Source of the DNA: Sternotherus odoratus
Lineage: Eukaryota > Chordata > Testudines > Kinosternidae
Assembly: GCA_032164245.1 (NCBI GenBank)
Contig: JAVMKO010000003.1
Span: 7,512,651-7,576,650 of the forward strand
Length of the DNA: 64,000 nucleotides
Direction of reading: 5' to 3'
A program made the translations under genes and the position numbers. Numbering within the stretch: the stretch's first letter is position 1; every line of letters starts with the position of its first letter. Under the pieces are notes generated by a model that searched no databases, was not told the DNA's origin, and saw only the letters and a list, made by a program, of their open reading frames with translations. Below are positions 12,254 to 22,725 of this stretch, one piece after another.

Positions 12254-13619
12254 GGTCTGCGGTCAGCTGGAATCCCAGGGAAACTGGAGAGAGTAGACAG
12301 AAAGAGAAAACGGACTCTCAGGTACTGTATCCACAGGTGCAGTATAAACAACCCAACAGAAACAAAGATACAGAGACAGTCTGGTGATAAATGGATAGAA
12401 AATGAAGCTGAGGTTCAGTGAAAGATGATCACAGATTTTCAAATTGACCAATAAAGAAGAGGATGTTAGGAAATCTCCGAATGGTCCCATGAGTCATAAT
12501 GGTGCTATGGTAATACACATAATAATAATCTTCTGATTTCAATCTCTCATGTTTCCCCCTTGATGCCCACAACAACAGTCACCATCTAATATCTGCCTCT
12601 TCCCCATTTTCATATATAGGCCAACCCCTTCCCCATCTCCAGTCCACAGCACCACTCAGGCATTCACGTGCCCAAATCGAAGAACCCCACAGTTACATGG
12701 CAGTGCCCCCTCCCCTTCTACCTACAGCCCTTCCCACGCTTTGTCACCGTCGCCTCGTCTGTCCCCAGATTGGTCATAAGCTTCTGGGATCAGGATTCTC
12801 AGCACATCTGTGGGTGCTCTCAAATCACACGAATCGGGGAAGCAGAGACAAATGAATGACATGAATTGAGATTTTGTTACCTGGTACTTACAGCTCAACA
12901 CCCTTCAAACTTGCTTCAAACCAAGGTTCAGCTGGTAACAACAGATCCATTCCCAGCTACCCCCAAACTGCAGAGAAGAGAAACGAGAGCTATTGATACT
13001 GGGGAGAGGATATTGATCCACTGAATTACCTGGAACCGACAGTCCAGCACCGCTCTCACACTATGGGTGTGCCCACACTGCCTCTGCCAACCACTTGTTA
13101 GGAACCTTATTGTTATAGAGAAGAATAAAATCCTGTCTTGTGATTGGCTGAACAGAGTCATGGGACAAGTCTAGAATTTTTTTCTCATTGTTTATCTACA
13201 GTACGTCCTGCTACATTCTGGAGCATCATTAGCCAATCAGGCTGCATATGTAAATGTCTCCATGCTGACTGGCTGCAAAGGGAGCTGCGGAGTTGGTGCT
13301 TAGGGTGTGGGCAGCGTGTGAAGACGCACACCCACCCAGGGGCCGCAGAGACATGCCGGCCACTTTTGGGACCGGTGCAGCGTGGAGGGAGGGAGGCAGA
13401 GCGGGCAAGGAGGCACCTTAACCCTGCTGCTGGCATGTCTCTGTGTACCTCTTGCAGGGAGAGGGGGCAGCGGGTCTCTGTGTGCTGCCCGGGGCAGAGA
13501 CAGCACGCGGAGCCACCTCCCCCTCCCAGGGGCACACAGAGCTTTGCCGCACAGGCAGCACTGCAGCAACATGGCTGGCTCTGGTGGGGACTGCGCGCTT
13601 CTGCAGGGCAGCGTGCCTA

Positions 13620-14760
13620 GCTCCAGTGGGGCCACGCAGAGCAGTCACGCTGCTCTGAGTGGCATGGTTGGGGGGTTGGATAAGGGGTAGGGGATCCCAG
13701 GGGGTGGTTGGATGGGGTGAAGGTTCTGTTCCTGGTGGGACCAACTGAGAGTGCCAAGTCAGGACAAATTGCTTCCAACAGGGCAGTTACAGCCCAAGGC
13801 TGGGGTTGCTCCACCTCTAAGGCACCAAACCAGCCAATCAGAAAAGACTTTGGTTTCACCCCACTGGCTAGCCACAAGTCACACAAAAATTCCCTTAGAC
13901 ACTCCAGTTTCCCAGTATCCCCACCAGCAGCCACTCGTTCTGGGGATAAATGGTTATGAAAACCAATACTCCAATAAAAGGAAACGGTTCTCCCAATTCC
14001 AAAGAATCAGGCCCCAGACCCAGGTCAATATAAAAATTAGATCTTACCCACAATTCACACTTTTGCCAATCCTTTAGAATCTAAAATCTAAAGGTTTATT
14101 TATAAAGGGAAAAAGATGTAGGTAAGAGTTAGAAATGGTTAAAAGAAATCAATTACATCCAGTAACTGCAAAATTCTTGGTTCAGGCTTGCATCAGTGGT
14201 AGAATAAACTGCAGATTCAAATCAAGTCTCTGGAGTATAAACATCCACAGCAGAGATGGGTCGATCAGTCCTTTGTTGAAAGCTTCTATGTGTAGCAAAA
14301 GTTCCTCCACAGTAAGAATGATGACTGAAGACAAGATGGAGATCAGACATCAGCCTTTTATAGTCTTTTCAGGCGCAGGAATTCTTTGTCCTTTGCTGTG
14401 GAAACTTACAGCATAATGGAGTTTGGAGTTGCATGGGCAAGTTCCGGCCCCCTTGCTAAGACACAGGATGTCTGCCTTCCCTTAATGGGTCAGTTGTGTA
14501 GCTGATGGTTCTTAATGGGCAATCAAGCAGGCTACAGAGAGCTAAAACCAAGTTATCGGAGATGTCACCCAGCAGCAAAGCACCAATTTGAGATACAGAC
14601 ATTATATAGCCAAGATTCATAACTTTAACTATAAAAATGATACACATATATCTATAGCATAATCATAATCAGCCAATCATAATCAACCAACCATAATCTG
14701 GTCTTAGACACCTCATATGATCCCCTTTACATAAGATTTGGTGCCCCTACAGGACCTTGG
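13620..14760 (-). mobile_element. LTR/ERV-like repeat, minus orientation
   Basis: The part from about 13740 to 14350 is the reverse complement of a block at about 53220-53790, including a shared AATAAA-type segment (ACAATAAACCTTTAGATTTC in the plus copy) and the text around CCAGTTTCCCAGTATC. Two dispersed copies in opposite orientation identify a repeat family; LTR identity is inferred from the promoter/polyA-like layout, and exact ends are not resolved. Confidence 0.5.
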
Positions 14761-15427
14761 TTGCACCAATGATCTATATAATCCCAGATTATTTCAGTAA
14801 TGTGACAGGGAGTGTTCAGGGAATGGGGAAGCGGGGGTTGTATTGGGCATGGGAGTCCCAGGCGGTCTGTCGGGGTGGGGTGGATAGGAGTCAGAGCAGT
14901 CGGGACAGGGAGCAGGGAGGGTTGGATGGGTTGGGAGTTCTGAGGGGGCGAGAAGTGGGTGGGGGTCGGTTAGGGGGCGTTGTCAGGCTGTTTGGGAAGG
15001 CACAGCCTTCCCTACCCGGCACTCCATACAATTTTGAATTCCAATGTGGCTCTTGGGCCAAAAAGTTTGCCCATGCCTGCCCTATAACTTCCCCAAAATA
15101 ACTCATACAGCTGCAGGGACAGAGCCATCGCTTGTGCATGATTCTGGAAAAACATCTAGTCTGTGACAAGGACATCAGGAGAAGATGATGACAACTCATA
15201 GGATGGTGGTTTTGACTCTTGTGGTTTCATTCAGCTTTAACAAGCTGGTATATGGTTGAAAAGATTAGCTGGTGGTCTTATTGGCTCAAATGTTTTAACA
15301 CTGGCAGATTTTTCTGACTTGCTAGAAGTTTCTTGCTTGTAGATGTTGAATCTTACATGTTACATATTGATGGACTCCTACCTCTGGCTGACACCGGCCT
15401 CTTTGTCAAATGTGGTGGTATCCCATG

Positions 15428-16211
15428 TGTCACGGAGCGCCCGGGCGTTGGTCTGGAACTGCTCCCTAGGAAGCCAGACCAGACTCCGGGGGAAGGGCCC
15501 CTTCTCCGTACACAGCCTGGGTCCCAGGCCAGGAGCTTCAGGGGTCCCCACTTCCACCTTCCTGGGTCTGACCTCGGAGCATTCAGCACCTTCTGCCCCT
15601 CCGTGTGCTTCCCCCAGCGAGCCCGCCTGGGCGGGGTTCTGGGGAAGCCCATGGGTTCTGCACCCCAAATCCACAGTCAAACGTGACTCTCAGCCAGCCA
15701 GCAGAATAGACGGTTTATTTGAGATGTCAGGAACCATCCAACTCACAGCTTCTCAGTCCAAACAGGGCCCATCCAGTTAGGCCTTTCTGGGGTGCCAGGA
15801 GGTGAGACCCAGATTCTGGGCTCCTGCTTCTCCCCCAGGTTTATTCGATGACTTCTAATCACAGACCATACAGTGAGCGTGAGCCCTCCGCTGGATCCAT
15901 CTCGGGCCCCAGAGCGAGAAGATGGCTTCTCTCCCCTCTCCAGCTAGACCCAGACCCAGACTGACCCAAAACCCACTCTCTAGCCACTTCCTGCTCCTTT
16001 GTTCCTTTGTCTGTTTTCCCGGGCTTCCCTTCAACAGGTTCAGCTGACCTCCCTCCCCCACCTGGGGTCAGGTTACAGCTTCCAGGGATGCACAGAGGGG
16101 AGGGCGTTGCCTCCTTGCTTCCAGCATTAGCCCCTATCCCTTCACATAGACACTTAAGAAATGCATAGGGGAAACTGAGGCACACACACACAGTACTCCC
16201 ACTTCGTCACA
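15428..16211 (-). mobile_element. Solo LTR with five-base target duplication
   Basis: The element begins TGTCACGGAGCGC and ends CTTCGTCACA (TG...CA), flanked by CCATG at 15423-15427 and 16212-16216. Length is 784 bases. Minus-strand AATAAA signals (15712 and 15840 regions) suggest minus orientation. The overlapping ORFs at 15333-15780 and 15353-15680 are noncoding byproducts. No internal retroviral region is present. Confidence 0.82.
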
Positions 16212-16229
16212 CCATGGCCAGCAGCCAAA

Positions 16230-16500
16230 TAATTATATTGGAAAGGAGACTAATAAGAGGGGACACAATAAAAGGATGTAAAATAATTAATGGTATAGAG
16301 AAGGGAGAACAGGAGCTATCGAGCTACCTGTCTCAATACAAGAATAGGGGGACAACTTTACTAAAGTTAGAAATTTTAAAATCTCTTACACTTTTTCATG
16401 CAGCATCATATAATTAAGCTGCGATGCTTACTGCCAGAGGAAGTCATTGAGGCTAGGAATTTAACAAAATTCAAAAAGGGATTAGAATCATAGAATAGAA
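16230..16500 (+). mobile_element. CR1/L3-like LINE 3' fragment
   Basis: The plus-strand translation near 16232-16330 reads LERRLIRGDTIKGCKIINGI, the CR1-family C-terminal segment that normally reads like RRLRGDMIEVYKILNG. Sequence through 16490 continues with the usual CR1 3' region (CTGCCAGAGGAAGTCATTGA). Confidence 0.7.
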
Positions 16501-16734
16501 TCATAGGATTGGATATGGCTCATGAGAATATTCAGAATTTTTATTATAATGGTACAAATTTGTAAGGGATATTAAACCTTGTGTTTCAGATCTTAAGCCA
16601 ATCGCTATCTATTAGAGATGAGGATGAGATTTTTATGGGGGATAGATTATTCCATATAAACCTGCTGTTCTTATGTCATCTTGTGAAGTGTCTGGTTCTG
16701 GGCACTGTCGGAGACAGTATATTAAACTATAAAT

Positions 16735-17060
16735 AAGATGAGGAAGACTGTAGCACCTTAGACACTAAGCAGTTTATTTCAGCATAAGCTTTTGTGGGCT
16801 ATAGCCCACTTCATTGGATGCATAGAGTGGAACAGAAGTAAGATGTATTTATATACATGGAAAGCACACACACACAAAAAAGAATCAGAGAGGTAGCCGT
16901 GTTAGTCTGGAATAGCAGAGGTAACAAAGTCCTGTGGCACCTTAAAGACTAAAGTATTGAAGCATGAGCTTTCGTGGGCTAATACCCACTTCATCGGATG
17001 CAAGCAGTAGAAGGTACATTAGCATATCAATTCTAAGAGGCTGTTTAATTTGGATGAGCC
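16735..17060 (-). mobile_element. Two Penelope-type 3' tails, minus strand
   Basis: Two reverse-oriented copies of the turtle Penelope-associated terminal sequence lie side by side: 16750-16815 (GCATAAGCTTTTGTGGGC, TAGCCCACTTCATTGGATGC) and 16890-17060 (AGAGGTAGCCGTGTTAGTCT, then GAGCTTTCGTGGGC and CCACTTCATCGGATGC). The hairpin flanking the GAAA-like box is the hammerhead-ribozyme-like structure known in such elements; here the core bases are mutated. Confidence 0.65.
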
Positions 17061-17681
17061 ATTATCAGCAGGAGAAAAAGATACCTTTTGAAATGGATCT
17101 CTGTGTCTGACAGCAGATAACTATTGAAGGTAAATTAACTAGGGAAATGCAATCAATTAGTGTAATGAAAAGTCTGATGCTGTTTGGCAATTATGTATTC
17201 CTAAACAAAGAACTGTCCCTTTCCAGTAACTATGCCTCGAAGTTGATGGATCCAAAAATATTTCTAGTTGTGTCTGCAGATCTGTATGTATTTTGAGGTC
17301 ATAGGTCAGTCCACAGATATCATCTCAACCATGCTAAAAGTTCTGAATCAAAATATTTTTTTATTTTTTTTAAAGGAAGGTTAATAACAGGTAGAGTTGA
17401 AGTAATAGAAAAACATCAGTCAAGCTCAGCCATGCACACGACAATTGCTGTTCTATAGAGATACTTATGATCTTTCTATATTTTGGTCCTCAGTGATCTG
17501 AGTGAAAGATTACACTTTAATTTGGTCAGAGTAAAATATCTTTTCCTACTAAAATCACAATTTTTGGATTTGGTTTTTATATGCAGGCCTATCTGCCTCA
17601 TGCATAATGTGAAAAGATGCTAATCTATGTGTTATTGAAGTCTAGGTGACTTTTCTGACTGCTCTTCTTCTCTCCTTTCAG

Positions 17682-17727
17682 TATCCTGTACAAAACAAAA
17701 CTACCTTTTATTTTGGCCATGAACAAG
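17682..17727 (+). pseudogene. GPN1: Isolated GPN1-like coding exon with intact splice sites
   Basis: A pyrimidine tract ending in CTCTCCTTTCAG precedes, and GTAAGTAG follows, a 46-base exon. After one leading base it reads ILYKTKLPFILAMNK with no stop, matching the GPN-loop GTPase 1 (GPN1/XAB1) segment around its G4 guanine-specificity motif NKxD (family version ILYKTKLPFIVVMNKTD). The exon ends precisely after NK, so the D would come from the next exon. I found no other GPN1 exon in the window, so this is probably a stranded fragment of a duplicated gene rather than a working gene. A CR1 element starts 88 bases downstream. The match is from memory of the vertebrate protein, and the two differences (L for V, A for V) are conservative. 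Confidence 0.7.
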
Positions 17728-17814
17728 GTAAGTAGAATATTTTTCTTCTCTCGCACTTGCCCTGACAGCCCCCTGCCTTGAATGCCAGCCTCACTTCTCT
17801 CTCACACACACCTC

Positions 17815-19668
17815 ATAGAATCATAGAATATTAGTGTTGGGAGGGACCTCAGGAGGTCATCTAGTCCAACCCCCTGCTCAAAGCAGGACCAAACCCCAAC
17901 TAAATCATCCCAACCAGGGCTATGTCAAGCCTGACCTTAAAAACCTCTAAGGAAGGAGATTCCACCACCTCCCTAGGTAACCCATTCCAGCGCTTCACCC
18001 TCCTAGTGAAAAAGTTTTTCCTAATATCCAATCTAAACCTTCCCAACTGCAACTTGAGACCATTACTCCTTGTTCTGTCATCTGCTACCACTGAGAACAG
18101 TCTAGAGCCATCCTCTTTGGAACCCCCTTTCAAGTAGTTGAAAGCAGCTATCAAATCTCTTCTGTAGGCTAAACAATCCCAGTTCTCTCAGCCTCTTCTC
18201 ATAAATCATGCACTCCAGGCCCCTAATCATTTTTGTAGCCCTTCTCTGGACTCTATCCAATTTTTTCACATCCTTCTTGTAGTGCGGGCCCCAAAACTGG
18301 ACACAGTACTCCAGATGAATAGAGGGGAACAATCGCGTCCCTTGATCTGCTGGCAATGCCCCTACTTATAGAGCCCAAAATGCCATTAGCCTTCTCGGCA
18401 ACAAGGGCACACTGTTGACTCATCCGGCTTCTCATCCACTGTAACCCCTAGGTCTTTTTCTGCAGAACTGCTGCCTCGCCATTCGGTCCCTAGTCTGTAG
18501 CAGTGAATGGGATTCTTCTGTCCTAAGGGCAGGACTCTGCACTTGTCCATGTTGAGCCTCATCAAATTTCTTTTGGCCCAGTCCTCTAATTTGTCTAGGT
18601 CCCTCTGTATCCTATCCCTACCCTCCAGTGTATCTATCACTCCGCCCAGTTTAGTGTTATCTGCAAACTTGCTGAGGGTGCAGTCCACACCATCCTCCAG
18701 ATCATTAATAAAGATATTGGACAAAACTGGCCCCAGGACTGACTCTTGGGGCACTCTGCTCGATACCGGCTGCCAACTAGACATGGAGTCATGGATCACT
18801 TCCCGGTAAGCCTGACGATCCAGACAGCTTTCTGTCCACCTTATGGTCCATTCATCCAGCCCATACTTCTTTAACTTGCTGGCAAGAATACTGTGGGAAA
18901 CCGTATCAAAAGCTTTGCTAAAGTCAAGGAATAACACATGCACTGCTTTCCCCTCATCCACAGAGCCAGTTATCTCATCGTAGAAGGCAATTAGGTTAGT
19001 CAGGCATGACTTGCCCTTGGTGAATCCATGTTGACTGTTCCTAATCACTTTCCTCTAAGTGCTTCAGGATTGATTCCGTGAGGACCTGCTTCATGATTTT
19101 TCCAGGGACTGAAGTATGGCTGACTGGCCTGTAGTTCCCTGGATCCTCCTCCTTCCCTTTTTTAAAGATGGGCACTACATTAGCCTTTTTCCAGTCATCC
19201 GGGACCTCCCCCGATCGCCATGAGTTTTCAAAGATAATGGCCAATGACTCTGCAATCACATCCGCCAACTCCTTTAGCACCCTCTGATGCAGCGCATCCG
19301 GCCCCATGGACTTGTGCTTGTCCAGCTTTTCTAAATAGTCCTGAACCATTTCTTTTTCCACAGAGGGCTGGTCACCTCCTCCCCATGCTGTGTTGCCCAG
19401 TGCAGGAGTCTGGGAGCTGACCTTGTTCGTGAAGACCGAGGCAAAAATAGCATTGAGTACATTTGCTTTTTCCACATCCTCTGTCACTAGATTGTCTCCC
19501 TCATTCAGTAAAGGGCCCACACTTTCCTTGACTTTCTTTTTGTTGATAACATACCTGAAGAAACCCTTTTTGTTACCCTTAACATCCCTTGCTAGCTGCA
19601 ATTCCAAATGTGATTTAGTGTTCCTGATTTCACTTCTTTCACACCTGATCAAAGACCCACTGCCCTGA
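17815..19668 (-). mobile_element. CR1 LINE, 5'-truncated
   Basis: The 3' end (TCATAGAATCATAGAATATT) is at the left edge. Minus ORFs run in order: 19041-19676 with the RT fingers (PVSHTSVPGKIMKQV), 18386-19048 with [46 protein letters not shown] and FADNTKLGG, then the C-terminal domain 17900-18356. The catalytic box reads FADN instead of FADD and the frame is broken between ORFs, so the copy is inactive. It is younger than the 3.5 kb copy, judged by open frame length. Confidence 0.92.
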
Positions 19669-19689
19669 GTGTTCACACTACACTCACCC

Positions 19690-20640
19690 TACTTCAGAAG
19701 CCACCACCTTGCGTGTTTCCTCCAAACCTGCCTATGTTCCTCTGACAGTTTGATTGTACGTCTTCCTAATTTTGCAATGTAACTGTCTGCTTTTGCTCTA
19801 TAAGAGCCTGACCTGGTAATAGCAGTGGAGCTGTCTACACACAGAGTGTCTAGTGTAAAAAGTCAAAAATGTAAAAAAGTCACTGGGGTGACTAACCAAG
19901 TCATAGCATTCACCCCAATCGGAGTCAATCAGAGTCCAAAGGAAAACATCAAACTCCATCTTCCAGCCCAGCCTTTCCTCTGAGGGTCTCTCCTCTTCCC
20001 CCGGTGGCTTCAGCCCCTCAGTTGGCTTCAGCATACTGGGCTTCAATGTTGCCCCTGTTATGAGGCAGCATAGGGAAAACACACACCCACCCTCTACTAC
20101 AGGCCCTGGGACCCTAGACAATTGGGCTTCCTGTCCCATACCCTAGACTTCCCTGGCTCCCCTTTCTGGGGCCTCTTCCTATGTGCGCATGTAACCCAGG
20201 CTTCTGTCCTGTTCCTTTACCCAGTGCTATACCATGTTTGTTTGTTTTTTGCCAGAGGAGTGAAGCAGCTGACTACTGGCTCCAGCTAGTCTGGGACTAA
20301 TGAGGCAAAACAGTTCACAAACCCTTGGGGTGTGTTTTCACAGTCTCTCTGGTTCGGGGCGCAAATCGAGACCAGCAAGGGGCTGTGCCACCATCTTCCC
20401 TGTAGCTGTGAGTGCCTCATAATGCTTTGTTGTTGTAGCTCCCAGCCAGGGCTTCCCACAATCAGCCTACCAGCAGGTGGGTCACCCCCTGAGTTTATGT
20501 GTGCCAGACGGCCTGGTTCCACAGCTCTTAGCCTAGAACCTGTCTACAGCTCCACTCTGGCTTCCGCCAGCCTGGGTTGCAACATGCAGGGTGACCCCAA
20601 CCCACTCCCAGTCCTGGATTTTCCTCACGGATAAGATATA
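19690..20640. repeat. LTR-like repeat debris, no gene
   Basis: The part around 20340-20620 resembles the left portion of the LTR at 21062-22262 (GCAACATGCAGGGTGACCCCAACCC-type tract; I quote it only in part). No splice-bounded exon or domain was seen. Confidence 0.4.
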
Positions 20641-20646
20641 CCTCGT

Positions 20647-20824
20647 TCATAGAACCGGAAGGACCTTGAAAGGTCATTGAGTCCTGTCCCACACCTACAC
20701 TAACAAGTACTGTCCCCTGACAGATTTTTTGCCCCAGATCCCTAAATGGCCCCCTCAAGGATTGAACTCACAATGCTGGGTTTAGTAGGCCAATGCTCAA
20801 AACACTGAGGTATCCCTCCCTCCA
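20647..20824 (-). repeat. Cry I-type turtle SINE
   Basis: The minus strand reads from a tRNA-like head (GGAGGGATACCTCAGTGTTT, then GTTCAATCCTTGAGGGGGCC) to a CR1-like tail (GGTTCTATGA). It matches the copy at 63825-64000 through the GATTTGGGGCAAAAAATCTG-type body with small changes. This is a tRNA-Lys-derived SINE family of cryptodiran turtles. Confidence 0.85.
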
Positions 20825-20904
20825 AGGGATGGCTAATTTCACTCCAGAATTCAAGTATTGTTGACCTCTGAGGACATAAACAATGGGAAAATTCCAGGCT
20901 TAGC

Positions 20905-20955
20905 ACATGACTGAGTTGAGCCAATCATGCGAGAGGATTTTCTTCTTGTAGCTAC
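20905..20955 (+). promoter_or_regulatory. CCAAT-containing defensin promoter-like block
   Basis: GAGCCAATCATGCGAGAGGA resembles AGCCAATCACAAGACAGGAT upstream of the defensins at 28.7 and 34.6 kb, and the following 120 bases align with 36030-36180. It is probably the ancestral promoter region of the defensin at 22726-25088, now separated from the ATG exon by LTR and CR1 insertions. Confidence 0.4.
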
Positions 20956-21061
20956 TGGATGAGTTGGCTGTCTGTGTTGTCAGCAGCAACAGGGTCCGAG
21001 CGTCGTTAAAAAGGTGCTGGTCAGGTAAATGAAGTTCATGATTTCTTAGGCCCTCATAGGC

Positions 21062-22262
21062 TGGTGTGACATTTTGGGATTCAACCCAGACCAGTAAGAG
21101 ATTGTGTCACCTCACACCCTGCAACTTGGGTACCTTAAACGCTCTGCTTCTGTGGCTCACAGCCCGGACACCAACAGCCCCCAGACAATCATGAAGGTCA
21201 CAGCCTGGCTTCCACTGCCCAGTTACTGTTTGCAGAGTGACCCCAACAACTCCCTGTTATGAATTTCCCGCAGAGTGGCTCCCTGCGGTGCCCAGCCTTC
21301 TCACACTCACACCGCTTGTCACCTTGGCTGCTCCTAAAGAAACAAACAGCAGCTGGTTATCTTGATTGGAGCTACCAAACCTTTCAGTTCAATCAAAGCA
21401 CTGGGTTGGTTTAGATAAAAAGTAAAACAAGGTCATTCAATTAAACAGTTTTTAATGAAAGATAATGTAAGTGAGTTCAAGTACAAGAGATAAAAATGGA
21501 AAAGGTTACAAACCAGCAAAAGGGAAAATATGCTTTTGACTGCCTAAGACCTAAGTTAACAAGCTACTGTGTTTGTTCAAGGGAGTTTGCTCACCGATCT
21601 TCCTTTGCCAGCCATGGAAAACAGGAAGGTATCCCCAAATAGAGCTCCTTTTCCCTGATGCATGTGGACACCATGCTGTTTGGTATAGACTCCAGGCTGT
21701 CTTCCTCCCTCCCCCCCACTGGTGATTTTTGCAATGCAAATAATCTCTTGCTGCAACCTCTGTACATATGAATAGCCCATTGAATTTGGTCATGCCTGGC
21801 TTCCGCCGCCATCCACTCCAAGATGACTGTGGTGGTGGGCCCACTTCCCGCATTGGGCAGAGGGGGCCCAGTGCGGGCCCTCCAGGAGGATTTGGCTCCA
21901 TTCAAGAGCAGAGCCGGGAGGTAGGGGGTGAATGGGTCAGGGGAGGGGTGTCTGTGCTTGCGGCGTCGCTGTTTCAGGTGTTGGACTATTTCCTGTGTCT
22001 GGAGAAAACATTTTTATCAGCTCCCCCTGGGTTAAATGCACTTTAATCACATAATTTCATCACCTTTGAATAATCCTTTATGGTTGACTGTACATACATC
22101 CTGCAAGAATATTAATGATCAATGAGTTATTAGCTTGCCAATGACATATTACATAACATCTTGGAGATACAGATTATAACAATAGCAAGCTGGGGTACAC
22201 TAAGCCGCTCAGATCAGCTGAAACTCACTGCTAGATACCAGGGGGGCCCATGCCTTCTGGCA
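21062..22262 (-). mobile_element. Probable LTR of an ERV-like element
   Basis: The segment begins TGGTGTGACATT and ends CCTTCTGGCA, flanked by TAGGC and TAGGG (four of five bases shared). No retroviral coding sequence is visible. It separates the CCAAT block at 20.9 kb from the defensin exon at 22.7 kb. Boundaries are less certain than for the two solo LTRs with perfect duplications. Confidence 0.55.
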
Positions 22263-22283
22263 TAGGGATGCTCTTAGGGTCAG

Positions 22284-22620
22284 AATCATAGAATATTAGG
22301 TTGGAAGGGACCTCAGGAGGTCATCTAGTCCAACCCCCTGATAAAAGCAGGAACAACCCCAACTAAATCATCCCAGCCAGAGCTTTGTCAAGCCTGACCC
22401 TAAAAACCTCTACGGATGGAGATTCCACCACCTCCCTAGGTAACCCATTCCAGTGCTTCACCACCTTCCTAGGGAAAAAGCTTTTTCCTGATATTCAACC
22501 TAAATCTCCCTGACTGCAACTTGAGACCATTACTCCTTGTTCTGTCATCTGGTACCACTGAGAACAGTCTAGATCCATCCTCTCTGGAACCCCCTTTCAG
22601 GTAGTTGAAAGCAGCTATCA
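22284..22620 (-). mobile_element. CR1 LINE 3' end
   Basis: Starts with AGAATCATAGAATATTAGGT and GGAAGGGACCTCAGGAGGTC and continues through the CR1 3' region to GAAAGCAGCTATCA. It lies about 75 bases before the splice acceptor of the defensin signal-peptide exon at 22696, so it interrupts that gene's intron or 5' region. Confidence 0.9.
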
Positions 22621-22725
22621 TATGGTCACACATGTTCTGTACTGGACAACTCTTCTTTACCTTAATATCACTGTCTTCACATCTGTGCCTTCCAGTTACT
22701 CTAAGATCCCAGCCGACCTTCAGCT

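Larger units (their letters stand above)
8000..13546. repeat. Left arm of ~5 kb inverted duplication
   Basis: The arm is the reverse complement of 27330-32350 across nearly its whole length. It includes a defensin gene with introns, a Tigger-like element with 5S-like insert, and flanking unique sequence. Scattered substitutions and small indels separate the arms; the main difference is an LTR present only here (8224-8814). The spacer between the arms is about 13.8 kb. The defensin in this arm is dead while that of the right arm is intact. Confidence 0.9.

Noticed and set aside
13144..13744. Several overlapping ORFs repeated at 27.1-27.7 kb
   Set aside because: They recur because of the inverted duplication and lie on both strands with no domain; noncoding GC-rich sequence.
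18386..19676. Reverse-transcriptase ORFs as host genes
   Set aside because: They are decayed CR1 LINE frames with a changed catalytic box (FADN).
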